A stretch of DNA of 64,000 nucleotides from Oscarella lobularis. Lineage: Eukaryota > Porifera > Homoscleromorpha > Homosclerophorida > Oscarellidae. Within the stretch, counting starts at the first letter, position 1; every line of letters starts with the position of its first letter. The notes beneath the pieces are model-generated. The model was given only the letters and a program-made list of their open reading frames with translations. It was not told the DNA's origin and did no database searches. Location of the stretch: positions 1,194,233 to 1,258,232 of the forward strand of contig NC_089175.1 in the NCBI RefSeq assembly GCF_947507565.1, written 5' to 3'. Both the position numbers and the translations under genes were made by a program. Positions 54,927-64,000 of the stretch are shown here, piece by piece.

Positions 54927-56907
54927 ATGAAGCGGATGCGATTTTTTATTCTTGTTCTTGCTCTATTAGCTATCGTTGTACCGACCGTGACTGGATGGAG
55001 ACGAAGACGTTGTTGTCCTCCTCCTCCTCCTCCTCCCTGCGAGGTTAACAACTGGAGAGACTGGGCCTGCTCTGAAACGTGTCAACAACGTCGCACTCGT
55101 ACGATATCGCGCCAAGGCCCTGGTTGTCCCAGCTTGGAAGAAAACAAGCCCATTATTTTTGCTAACTGGGGAAATTGGGGCTACTGCAGCAATACATGTG
55201 GAAAAGGCACGAGAACCAGGAAACGTTCTGTTAAAGATCCGGCAAATTGCGGAGGAGCTCAATACTCTTGCAACAAACCACTAAGCGAAACACGAAGTTG
55301 TTACGACTTCAAAAATACCGACTGTAAAGTCTCCTCATGGGCCCCTTTAGGCCTTTGCGTACCAGACAACGGAAAATGCGGACTTGGTAAAGCAACGAGA
55401 CATCGTCACATTGAGCAAGCACCGATTTGTCGTGGAAGAGCTTGTCCGCCTCTAACTGAAGAAATTCTATGTTACGCAACCGCCTGTTGCACAGTCAGCG
55501 ATTGGAGTGTCTGGTCCTGCTCTGAAAGGTGTCAAAAACTTCGCACCCGTACTGTAACGCGCCAGGGTTACAAATGCCCTTTCTTCTTGAAAGAAACAGC
55601 ATCTATCAACATTTCCAACTGGGGAAATTGGGGTCTTTGCAGTAATACCTGTGGAAAAGGTACGAGAACCAGGCAGCGTTCTGTTGAAGATCCACCAAAT
55701 TGTGGAGGAGCCCAATACTCTTGTGACAAACGACTAAGCCAAACGCAAAGTTGTTACTACTTTGGAAAGATCGACTGCAAAGTCTCTCCATGGACCATTT
55801 TTGGCCTTTGCGTACCACAAAACGGCAAATGCGGACCTGGTAAAGCAATGAGGCATCGTATCCTTCTTCAAAAACCGACCTGCCGAGAGAGACCTTGCCC
55901 GCCCCTAACTGAAGAAATTCCGTGCAACGCAGCGGCCTGTCCCGTGCCGTGCACACTTACTGAATGGTCGGAATGGTCCACTTGTTCTCAGAGTTGCGTC
56001 TATGGTTATCAGTCACGCGTTCGAAGCATCATTACACCTGCAAAACGCGGTGGGGTGTGCGACCGTGCGCTGGAAAAACAGCGATTGTGCAGAATTGGAA
56101 GGCGTGTTAATTGTAAGGTATGTGAGTTGAAACGGTAGGGTGAAGTAGCACTCATATATGTATATATTTTTCTTTATAGGTTAGCGAATGGACTTCCTGG
56201 ACCCAGTGCAGCGGAGACTGCAATAATCGTGGGTATCAAATTCGAGGATGACAAATTACCAGGCCGTCATTGTGTGGAGGCCGCTCTTGTCCTGATCTTC
56301 ACAAGATGAAGAAATGTCCTCAAGACTGCGAGTGTGATGAATGCATCCTATCATCATGGTCTAAATGGAGTTTATGTTCCTGCGACAAGACTTTCAGATG
56401 GCGCTCAATTAGTAAACATTCGACGTGTATTGACAAACCATGTCCAACGAGCCTGAGAGAATCAAAGCCCTGTCAAGATCTAGGAAATAAGTGCTACTAC
56501 GCGGAATGGACGCAATGGTCATCATGTGAAAGTAAACGAGGGTGTGGATTAGGGCAAACGTAAGGTTTAAGAGTGTAAAAGAAATAGATTTTAGCTGTTT
56601 CTAACATATTATTTAATCTATTAGAATGCGCACTAGGATGTCACTGGTGCCGAAAGTATGTGGAAAGATATGTGAAAATCAAAATGATACAAAGCTGTGC
56701 TTTATCTATTCTATTCCGTGTGAACTAACCGAGTGGTCTCAATGGGCGTCATGCAATCAACTTGGAATTCAATTTCGTGACAGAAAGATCGTCATTCCCG
56801 CAAAATGTGGCGGGAGCTGTGGTGTGCAAAGGGATTTCCAACGTTGTCCCGTTTACAACACTACAAGTAGCCCCCACCCCTATCTGTCCCCCTCCCCTCA
56901 CCCATGA
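54927..56907 (+). CDS. Multi-TSR protein T6, possibly truncated
   Basis: Exon 1 54927-56117 encodes 397 residues: signal peptide MKRMRFFILVLALLAIVVPT, a polyproline stretch and two three-module TSR units plus one more TSR. Exons 56180-56559 and 56625-56907 are recognisable by homology, but exon 2 has TGA at 56249-56251 where paralogues have CGA (GGACGACAAAT). If spliced as in T1, the product stops about 23 residues into exon 2. Without splicing of intron 1 the frame ends at TAG after CELKR. Exon 3 remains open with a proline-rich end (SSPHPYLSPSPHP), so decay is recent or the site is polymorphic. It lies directly upstream of the intact GH2 gene. Confidence 0.78.
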
Positions 56908-57137
56908 CATTCGTAGTTTTAGGGACCTAGATAGCCAATAGACATCCGTTTCTGTATTTCTGTGCTATCCCTCCCCCATTCGTCTAAATTTTCTGTAATA
57001 AAAAAACCACAAGTAGCGGCCTCGGCTAAGCTAGGAGTAGTAGAACATCTTTGACCTGAATTCCTGCACGCAATTTCGTACACGTGACAGATCAGAGAGA
57101 CGGGACACGTTGATCGATCACGTGCTTTCTGCGAGGA

Positions 57138-60011
57138 ATGAGGCTACTATTCGTTTTGTGGCTTCTTTTCGGCGTGAAAGCGGCCGCCGAATCGCACTCG
57201 CCGAGAGAACAAGTCAATTTTGATTTCGCCTGGCGTTTTTATCTTGGAGATCCAACGAATGGGACGCCGTGCTCGAAGAACGCGTTTCCACAGAACCTAA
57301 CAGGCGTAGAATGCCGCGGCCTCAAGTCAGACACTTCAAAAAGTGCAGACGAATGCCGTGCAACATGCTGCGACGAAATGGACTGCGCCATTTGGCAATA
57401 TGCCGAAGACAAAGGCTGCTGGCTTGGAACGAGCGACGATTGCTCGAAAAAAAGTCCCTCGTGGGTCGGCGGAGGTCGTTCGACGCCGGCCAACATCACT
57501 GGCGGCCCCGTTGCGCGCGACTACGACGATTCGGCGTGGGAAATGGTCGACACGCCCCACGACGCTCTCATCGGCGGAGAATACACGTCGACTGGAAATG
57601 AAAAACACGCGTATTTGCCGCTGAACGTCACGTGGTATCGCAAACATTTTAATTTGCCCACGGACTGGCGCGGAAAGTCCGTGTGGATTTACTTCGAAGG
57701 CGTCTTTCGTTCGAGCATGGTATGGATCAACGGGGACATGCAACTATATCACGATTCAGGCTATACGAGTTTTTCTGTACGATTGGACAACGTTTCAAGC
57801 ACGCGCTACGGCGACGGCAAGGAAAACGAGAACGTCGTCGCGGTGAGAGCAGACGGCAACGGAGGATCGGGGTGGTGGTACGAGGGAGCCGGAATATATA
57901 GACATAATTATTTAGTGGCCACGAGTCCGCAGCACTTGGCAGTGGAGGGCGTCTACGGGGCATCAATGATTCCAGATAAGGCAAAATTCTTCTACGGTGA
58001 GAACGAGGGCATGCAAGCAGATATGGCCGAGTTTTTGCCGAGTGCAGAAATTGCCAATGACGCCAACGAATCGGCGTCTGTTCAAGTCACGTTCACCTTC
58101 TACGACGAAAAGAACGCGAACGTGGGTCAATCCAAAGCGATGCTCACTCTCAAACCTCATAGCATCTCACTCGCCAATAGCACAGCAGTAAAGGTCACGA
58201 ACGCCGAACTGTGGAGTCCATCTCGTCCCTACTTGTATCAAATGCAAGCAGTCGTCTCATCCCAAAACGGAACCGCATTAGATTCCGTCAACGTTTCTAT
58301 AGGAATTCGTCGCTCGCGATGGGATCCCGATAAGGGATTCTTTCTCAACGACGAACCGACGAAGTGGCTTGGCTTTTGCGATCACAACGACTTCGCCGGC
58401 GTCGGCGTCGGCGTTCCGGATCGCGTCAATCTGTTTCGCGCCCAAGCCGTTCGCGGCGTCGGCGGCAATTCGTGGCGAATGTCGCACAATCCGCCCATTC
58501 CCGTCCTACTCGACGTTCTCGATCGCGTCGGCGTTCTCGTCTGGGACGAGAATCGGCAATTCGGTAACGACACGACGTGGGTCGAGAATCAGCGCGACAT
58601 GGTTCGACGCGATCGCAATCATCCGAGCGTCATGCTGTGGTCGTTTTGCAACGAGGGCGGCTGCGTCGCCGAGAAGGATCCAGGCGAAATGACAATCGCT
58701 CAAATGTTCAAAGAGGCGTCGAACGAAGCCGATCCTTATCGACCGGTGGCGGCGAATATGAACGGGGGAATCGGCAACGGGCTCACGCAGGTCGTCGACG
58801 TACAGGGATTCTCGCATCGTTCGGGCGACGTCTACGACTCGTTTCACGCGAAGTTTCCCAAGAAGCCCGTCGTCGGATCGGAGTGCTGTTCGTGTCGGAC
58901 GTATCGCGGCGAGGACGTCACGAACTCTTCGACGCACGTCTTGACGAGTTTTAACGCCGATTGCAATAGCGAGCAAAACGGCTGGGAGATGTCGCGACCG
59001 TTCGCCGGCGGCGAAATGGTGTGGACTCTCTTTGATTACTACGGCGAAGCAAAGCCGTACGAATGGCCGCAGGTGAGCTCCGCTTTTGGGTCCATCGACT
59101 TGGCCGGTTTTGCCAAAGCGTCGGCGTTCTGGTATCGCGCCTGGTGGCTCTATAATTCCACTAACGTCACTACGGCAAACCCGATGCCCGCTCTAGTAGA
59201 TCCCGATATTATTCACCTCGAAAAAACTTCCAAAGACGCCGGTAACGGGTTCCTCGTTCACATCGTTGAACACTGGGAGCCAGATCCCTCGAGATCCCAA
59301 CGTACCATACACGTGTACACGAATGCTCCCCTAGTCGAACTTCTCGTCAATGGTCATTCGATGGGTTCGAAGTCGATCTACTGGCTCAGCTGGGCTGCGT
59401 GGGATAACGTCGCGTTCTCGTCGGGAAATCTGACGGCAGTCGCGATGACGTCGCCCGGTCACGTCGTCGCGGAACACACCGTTTTGACCGCGGATTCGCC
59501 GACTGGATTGACGCTCACTCTCGACGCTCCCGCGACGGCAACCGGGACGGGATCGGCGCTCGTTCTCGACGGCGAAGACGCCGCTCTCGTTCGCGCTTCC
59601 ATTGTCGACGCTCGCGGCAACGTCGTTCCGTCGGCGTCGCACAATGTCTCGTTTAGCATCGCCAGCGGACCCGGTCGCGTTATCGGCGTCGGAAACGGGG
59701 ATCCGCTCTGCCACGAGCCCAATCGTGCGACGTGGCGAAGTGCCTATCACGGATTGGCGCGCGCCGTCGTTCAAGTGACGGAAAATCACGCGACGTCGGA
59801 TCGCGATCGCATTCTGCAGATCGATGCAGAAGGAAATCGGCGAACGCATATAGTTCCGTCAGCGTCCGATATTGCTCCTCCGAGCGAAATTGTCGTCGCG
59901 GCGACGGTCGAGGGATTGGGATCGGCGAAAGTGGTCATTCCTCTGACGATCGATGTGGAAAGAGAGTCTGTGTTGGCTGTAGCGAAGAGCTCGGCTCGGC
60001 TTAGAAAATAG
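57138..60011 (+). CDS. Secreted glycoside hydrolase family 2 (beta-galactosidase-like)
   Basis: This single-exon gene encodes 957 residues. The signal peptide is MRLLFVLWLLFGVKAAAES. The GH2 jelly-roll domain starts FDFAWRFYLGD and resumes at ARDYDDSAWEMVDTPHD. Between them (about residues 44-112) lies a cysteine-rich insert with DECRATCCDEMDC and GCWLGTSDDC, resembling PAN/apple-type modules. The immunoglobulin-like and TIM-barrel domains follow. The predicted acid/base is E506 in SFCNEGG and the nucleophile is E582 in VGSECCS; the spacing of 76 equals that of LacZ E461 and E537. C-terminal Ig-like domains (DAPATATGTGSALVLDGEDA) resemble those of bacterial GH2 enzymes. The lack of introns and bacterial-like layout make horizontal origin possible. 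The exact substrate is unknown. Several 5' fragments of this gene occur upstream. Confidence 0.92.
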   Translation: MRLLFVLWLLFGVKAAAESHSPREQVNFDFAWRFYLGDPTNGTPCSKNAFPQNLTGVECRGLKSDTSKSADECRATCCDEMDCAIWQYAEDKGCWLGTSDDCSKKSPSWVGGGRSTPANITGGPVARDYDDSAWEMVDTPHDALIGGEYTSTGNEKHAYLPLNVTWYRKHFNLPTDWRGKSVWIYFEGVFRSSMVWINGDMQLYHDSGYTSFSVRLDNVSSTRYGDGKENENVVAVRADGNGGSGWWYEGAGIYRHNYLVATSPQHLAVEGVYGASMIPDKAKFFYGENEGMQADMAEFLPSAEIANDANESASVQVTFTFYDEKNANVGQSKAMLTLKPHSISLANSTAVKVTNAELWSPSRPYLYQMQAVVSSQNGTALDSVNVSIGIRRSRWDPDKGFFLNDEPTKWLGFCDHNDFAGVGVGVPDRVNLFRAQAVRGVGGNSWRMSHNPPIPVLLDVLDRVGVLVWDENRQFGNDTTWVENQRDMVRRDRNHPSVMLWSFCNEGGCVAEKDPGEMTIAQMFKEASNEADPYRPVAANMNGGIGNGLTQVVDVQGFSHRSGDVYDSFHAKFPKKPVVGSECCSCRTYRGEDVTNSSTHVLTSFNADCNSEQNGWEMSRPFAGGEMVWTLFDYYGEAKPYEWPQVSSAFGSIDLAGFAKASAFWYRAWWLYNSTNVTTANPMPALVDPDIIHLEKTSKDAGNGFLVHIVEHWEPDPSRSQRTIHVYTNAPLVELLVNGHSMGSKSIYWLSWAAWDNVAFSSGNLTAVAMTSPGHVVAEHTVLTADSPTGLTLTLDAPATATGTGSALVLDGEDAALVRASIVDARGNVVPSASHNVSFSIASGPGRVIGVGNGDPLCHEPNRATWRSAYHGLARAVVQVTENHATSDRDRILQIDAEGNRRTHIVPSASDIAPPSEIVVAATVEGLGSAKVVIPLTIDVERESVLAVAKSSARLRK

Positions 60012-60128
60012 CCTAGTCAGCATTTACTGGAGTGGGTACCAATTTTTCTATTTTCCTTTTTACTCTTTTGTATTTTCTAACGGCTGACGTGTGTATGAGC
60101 TATAGAGAAAGGCTGGCTCAGTTCAAAA

Positions 60129-60160
60129 TTACTTGAAGCGCATTGCAACGCTTCAAGTAA
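60129..60160. repeat. Perfect 12-bp hairpin downstream of GH2
   Basis: TTACTTGAAGCG and its exact complement are separated by an 8-base loop, about 118 bp after the GH2 stop codon. It may be a 3' UTR structure or a small RNA precursor. The stem is too short for a typical animal microRNA hairpin. Confidence 0.7.
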
Positions 60161-60208
60161 ACGTCAGACAGACGCCGAATGGGCGATTTTTCGACGACGG
60201 GCACCTGT

Positions 60209-60267
60209 AACGGCTCGTCGAGTTGCACGTTTCGTCGCCGGCGTCCTTATCCAAGCGACGAGCCGTT
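60209..60267. repeat. Second hairpin downstream of GH2
   Basis: The exact 12-bp arms AACGGCTCGTCG and CGACGAGCCGTT are separated by 35 bases. It lies 49 bp after the previous hairpin; nothing else explains this stretch. Confidence 0.65.
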
Positions 60268-60395
60268 TCGCCGATCGCCTCCCTGTAACGCGCGTTTCTG
60301 AACTGCACGAATTTTGCCCGTGCAACGCAAACTACCTACGTTTTATTTTGCATACAAACTAAGACACATGCATTCGTTTTTTCCCTCAAGACTCC

Positions 60396-60683
60396 CTACA
60401 ATCGTTTTTGAGACGGCGCAGTCAACGTCGGAGCATCCATGATCTTCAAAATTTTAGATTGATAATCTAACGGCGACAAATCTAAAAAGACAAGATAATT
60501 CTGTTCAATCTGCCCCGTATACGTACCTTTTTGCGATGCGTTCGTATTCGCGTGATCCAGGCTACACCACGTGTCAACGACAAGAATGCTTTCCTCGAAT
60601 ATTGGCGTCGTTGCATGTCTGTCTGTCTCCAGCGCGAAAATGCGCGCATTATTCTTCGTAAAGTTAAATGTCTCATTCCCCAT
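60396..60683 (-). CDS. Possible two-exon gene fragment of unknown function
   Basis: The minus-strand frame from 60683 (MGNETFNFTKNNARIF) to 60527 ends in a good donor (CAAAAAG|GTACG). It joins in phase, over a 45-bp intron ending CTTGTCTTTTTAG, to 60481-60396 (DLSPLDYQSKILKIMDAP). The open frame extends upstream past 60683 without a clear start. Intron length and signals fit this genome. No domain is recognised and the product, about 80 residues, may be part of a longer protein. Confidence 0.3.
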   Translation of the reverse strand: MGNETFNFTKNNARIFALETDRHATTPIFEESILVVDTWCSLDHANTNASQKGTYTGQIEQNYLVFLDLSPLDYQSKILKIMDAPTLTAPSQKRL

Positions 60684-60746
60684 TCCCCTGTCTGTGTATC
60701 TGCCAGTTCTGCTGACACTACTGTCCGGTGTTTCAGCAGAGACTAA

Positions 60747-61562
60747 TATGCTTATGTGTTTCTGACTGGTTTGTTTGTTTCTGTCTGGTGTTTAGTCTTT
60801 GGTAATAATATAAAACGTGGAGGTTCGAACGCTTTAGTAGCCCAAAAATGTCGAGAGTGAGACCTTGCGTCAACGGCTCAAACACGACCGGTACGGCCTG
60901 GATCGAGAACGGCTCTCCCACACCGTCCCCCCGACCGCGTCGTACCGGGGCCCCAGAGAGGCCGTAGACTTTCGCTTAGATAGGAAACGAGTCTACCGTG
61001 ATGAGAGAGGAATTACGAAGCGATCGCCAAGTCCACCAATAGAGGGTCAAGCGTTCGTTGTCCTGGGGGTCAGGTCATCTTCAGGGTATAGATCGTTAAA
61101 CCGAGTGAGGAAATACCACGAGACACTGGGCCCCCACACGTTTCTTTGGCAGTAGAGTGGCAAACCTTAGCCAGACGCTCGCTCAGCATAACGCGAAACG
61201 CCTGACTTCACGACCCAAGCCTTTCAACGACCTTATATGACCCCCAGTGCCGATCTTAGCGCCGCAAAGCGACGCCCGTCCACTGCGCCTGACAGTTTCG
61301 GTAAGGATCGACAAAAGACGACGACGCTTTGGTGACCAACCATCAGCTTTCCCAGCTCCCGATCAACCTCTAGGGCTAGCCCGTTGGCATCCCCCACCCT
61401 TTAGCAAGACTGAAGATTGGGCGTAGCCCAGTCGCTTTTATATCGAAGATGATGCAATATCCGCTGGTGACCTCACTGTGATCAATTTACCAAGGCAACG
61501 AGTCGCTGGTTGGCCGAAAAATTCGCACCAATTTTACACGTGATCCATTAAAGGCGCTAAAA
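60747..61562. other. Intergenic region with no gene supported
   Basis: The only long frame (60865-61155) has a low-complexity, arginine-rich translation without a family match I recognise. Part of the region may be an old decayed repeat, but I see no terminal repeats or recognisable motifs. Confidence 0.4.
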
Positions 61563-61847
61563 ATGGCGGCTCTTCGTTCTCGATACACGTGTATCGTATC
61601 GAATGTTTTTGACGAAGCATTAGATGCGAGGATAAAAGAAGGTTGCTCCTACAAGCTTTCCCGGGCATCCTGGTTCAATTCGCATACGGGAAAAACGATC
61701 GCATGCTTCGTCTCCGACATGGCCGACATCGCTCTTTTCGACCTGCAGAGCCGTCTAAAAGCAGAGCATTACTCGGCTTCGGACAACAGGTCGATAGTTT
61801 ACGCAGTTTTTCGCCGTTTCCGCGTTCTCCACAGCGAAGCGAAGTAG
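61563..61847 (+). CDS. Small ORF, uncharacterised
   Basis: The frame encodes 94 residues starting MAALRSRYTCIVSN in a favourable AAAATGG context, 25 bp downstream of CACGTG. The sequence has mixed composition with cysteines and no low-complexity tract. I do not recognise it. It could be a real short protein or the first exon of a longer gene. Confidence 0.28.
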   Translation: MAALRSRYTCIVSNVFDEALDARIKEGCSYKLSRASWFNSHTGKTIACFVSDMADIALFDLQSRLKAEHYSASDNRSIVYAVFRRFRVLHSEAK

Positions 61848-62131
61848 CGGACACCATCTCTCCTCAAGCCCAGCGCTTTATTTGTCGAAGAAAGCCATTT
61901 TCGCTCGTAATCCGACGGCGTTTCGGCATCGGCGCCCCAACCGAGGGTGCACGAATCTCTGCACGAACAAAGGAAGGCAAGTGACGTCAAGATGGCGCTT
62001 CCTTCGACGTCGATGCGTCGAGCGAGGATGAGCCGCGAATCGTGCACGATCATTGGGACGGCGAATCAATTCGATCGTTCGACAACTCGGCCTAGTATCA
62101 CGGAGAAAGGACGATTTGGGGACAAGCGTCT

Positions 62132-62472
62132 CTAACAGAATTTTCGAGCCGGTGAGAAGCTGTATATTTGGCAGAATTTGTTCTACAGCCGATTCCCAAT
62201 GTTACTGTTCGAAACGACGAAATTTTAGCGTCGTTCACCTGTAATAGACATACCCATCCCAGTACAGTACTGTGGCTTAGATGTTTGACTAAAAACGTGG
62301 CCTCTGTAGTCTTGTTAAGAGATATTTCACGCTTTTTGTAGAGGATAGCGCAAGTTGCTGCAAGACTCAGTTCGTGTTCATATTCATTTGCAACCGAGAA
62401 GAAACGATTACAAGACTCTAAGGTGAGCAAGAGTAGAAAGTGTCCCCATTGAAAAAGACAAGAACCGACCAT
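62132..62472 (-). CDS. Possible small two-exon gene
   Basis: Exon 62472-62239 starts MVGSCLFQWGHFLLLLTL, a signal-peptide-like segment, and ends at CAG|GTGAAC. It can splice in phase to 62182-62132 (NKFCQIYSFSPARKFC, stop), giving 94 residues. The unspliced frame runs on to 62098. No domain is recognised. The start lies 25 bp beyond the stop of the actinoporin-fold gene on the same strand. Confidence 0.25.
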
Positions 62473-62496
62473 TTTTTAACTAAGAAGAAATCCATC

Positions 62497-63858
62497 TTAA
62501 CTCATCTGGATGGTCTGGTACACTTGAGCGCTGATCCGCTGGAAAGAAGAGCTCGAATCCTTTATTAATTTCTCTCTGGATTCTTTTCTTGGCAACGGCG
62601 GTGGCGACGCCTCGATTTCAAGTTCCGGCGGCTCCCCTTCCATTTCCAAATGCGCCGATTTTCCCAACGCCTCCAAATTTGCCCTCCGCTGCATTGAAGA
62701 AAACGACGGAAACGTTTTCATTTGCATCGTCATTGGTCCAGGTGGCCAAACAAACTCGTAGTCCTCTTCGGGTAGACTCTCGGCTCCTTGACGCCTATCC
62801 GTCGCCAAGGGCGGCGACTCGGACATTTGCGTCGACGTCGGTAACGGCGGCGCCGACATGGGTAGACTTTCGGCTCGTTGACGCCTATCCGTCGCCAAGG
62901 GCGGCGACTCGGACGTTTGCGTCGACGTCGGCAACGGCGGCGCCGACATGGGTAGACTTTCGGCTCGTTGACGCCTATCCGTCGCCAAGGGCGACGTTTG
63001 CGTCGACGTCGGCAACGGCGGCGCCGACATGGGTAGACTTTCGGCTCGTTGACGCTTATCCGTCGCCAAAGTCGACTCGGGCGTTTGTGTTGTCGGCAAC
63101 GGTGGCGCCGACATGCTGCGCGCGCGCGCCGTATTTGATCGTTCACGCACGTGTACGACAAGCTCCGGCGTGTCCGAGTTTGCCATTGCACCGATGACGG
63201 TATACGGCTTGTTTGCGTCAGGATACGTCTTGCTGAATGCCGAGCAATTGCCTCGGTTCCTATTTTCGGGTTTCACCAGATATTCGTACAATTTCACTCG
63301 ATTTTTCTTCTTTAGCGTCGATGTTTCAACGATCTAAGAATGTTTCTTCTGGAGGCCATTCCCTATCTCTCTGCTCCCCCTCGCTTACCTCCACACCCCA
63401 TGCGTTTTCCTTCTTTACCAGAAAGCGGGAACCGCGAACCATTCGGAATAGTACGACTAGGGTTAGATTCGGTGCTATAGTGAAGGCGATCACTCCCTCG
63501 ACGCCGGTGCTCGTCAGTGCGTACAAATTGACCTCCCATTCGGTTTCGTCGCCGGCTTCAACTCGCAGATCCGGATTATGATCCGCAGTTCCTTGTCGAA
63601 AATAGGCACGCGGGAATGTCCACTGATTGGGCGTCGAATTGGTCAGGCGAATATTTATCGTGTATTTCGGCGTGGCTATTTGTCGTAGGTGCTCCTTTGA
63701 CGCTTTCGCTTGGTACGCGGCTTCTGCGATCTTGGCTCCTTGGTTTGCTATTTTGGCGCCTTGCTTGAGGCCTCTGCGCGACGAATCGAGCTATAGTTTA
63801 CCGCAGAGAACAAAGCTTACTCTGCTGTAGCTTTATATGCTGTCCCTGGATCCGTCAT
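62497..63858 (-). CDS. Actinoporin-fold protein with repeated proline-rich tail
   Basis: Exons 63858-63821, 63773-63389 and 63333-62497 join in phase to 419 residues. Residues 1-50 form an alanine- and lysine-rich amphipathic helix (YKATAEGLKQGAKIANQGAK). The next about 170 residues follow the order of the sea-anemone cytolysin (actinoporin) fold: INIRLTNSTPNQWTFPRAYF, GVEGVIAFTI, LTLVVLFRM, KENAWGVEI, KLYEYLV and VIGAMANSDTPELVVHV. This fold binds membrane lipids, and related domains occur outside cnidarians. A tail with four near-repeats of about 25-30 residues follows (MSAPPLPTSTQTS, ATDRRQRAESLP), looking like SH3 or WW ligands. There is no signal peptide, so it is probably cytoplasmic. 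The gene looks whole. The fold call rests on motif order only. Confidence 0.72.
62795..63120. repeat. Tandem coding repeats in the proline-rich tail
   Basis: There are four direct repeats of about 75-90 bp, each containing GGTAGACTTTCGGCTCGTTG or a variant and GGCGGCGCCGACATG. The unit that encodes MSAPPLPTSTQTS varies by whole codons (one unit lacks GGCGACTCGGAC), so the frame is kept. Confidence 0.85.
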
Positions 63859-64000
63859 TTTGTTGAGGCACGTACCGGTACGGCGACGCGATCACGTGCA
63901 CTATGCGTTGTCTTATCTTAAATCACCTTGGGTACTCTTTGGTATGGCCGACATCTCTACGATACCTCACGTAGTACTATATACTGTAGTTCTCGTACGT
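63859..64000. other. Upstream region of the actinoporin-fold gene
   Basis: The last 142 bp contain TCACGTG at about 63892. No gene is seen. Confidence 0.4.

Noticed and set aside
60815-60840. GGTTCGAAC resembling a tRNA B box
   Set aside because: No A box or paired arms at the right distance.
60840-61400. Possible decayed retroelement
   Set aside because: No terminal repeats, no recognisable protein motif and no poly(A) tail; evidence is too weak to name a family.
1-64000. Recurrent CACGTG near start codons as a genome-specific promoter code
   Set aside because: By chance about 16 occurrences are expected in 64 kb, many of those seen are copies of one duplicated promoter, and I cannot test positional enrichment by eye. 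It was kept only as a note in individual promoters.

Overview
The window looks like a compact early-branching metazoan genome, most likely a sponge. Introns are mostly 40-70 bp with GT-AG ends, genes are packed on both strands, and the repertoire is animal-type: a Dispatched family, a MARCO-like collagen/SRCR receptor, an ankyrin/death-domain protein, and thrombospondin type 1 repeat (TSR) secreted proteins. The sponge assignment is inference; the animal assignment is firm.

Layout. (1) 1-2712: a kinesin gene on the minus strand. Its longest intron holds an RNase MRP RNA gene on the plus strand. (2) 2911-6961: two amino acid transporter paralogues. (3) 5141-20672: three tandem modules, each made of a transporter (intact once, otherwise fragments), a Dispatched-like RND permease (three intact copies), a head-to-head LRAT-domain gene (one intact, two decayed) and part of the ankyrin/coiled-coil/death gene (one intact, two fragments). 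(4) 20673-26703: a P-loop NTPase, a duplicated divergent promoter, a collagen-SRCR type II membrane receptor and a MANSC-domain membrane protein. (5) 26887-31263: three tandem mitochondrial carriers of the carnitine/acylcarnitine (SLC25A20) type. The third is divergent with RRP15, with only 34 bp between the two start codons. (6) 31298-57000: a repeatedly duplicated block containing RRP15, a family of secreted multi-TSR proteins (T1 to T6 plus fragments) and 5' parts of a glycoside hydrolase family 2 (GH2) gene. One duplicate carries two DNA-transposon insertions whose empty sites can still be read in paralogous copies. (7) 57138-60011: the only intact GH2 gene, with a cysteine-rich insert. 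(8) 60012-64000: sparse sequence with hairpins and weak small-gene candidates, then an actinoporin-fold gene with a repeated proline-rich tail.

Functional links are mostly family paralogy and divergent promoters rather than a pathway. The most distinctive content is the co-duplicated Dispatched/LRAT module, the rapidly duplicating TSR plus GH2 block with signs of gene conversion, and the nested RNase MRP RNA. TSR copies are named here T1 (32634), T1b (35469), T1c (39395), T2 (42456), T3 (45715), T4 (48540), T5 (50626) and T6 (54927). Carriers are A (26887-28265), B (28380-29784) and C (29869-31263).
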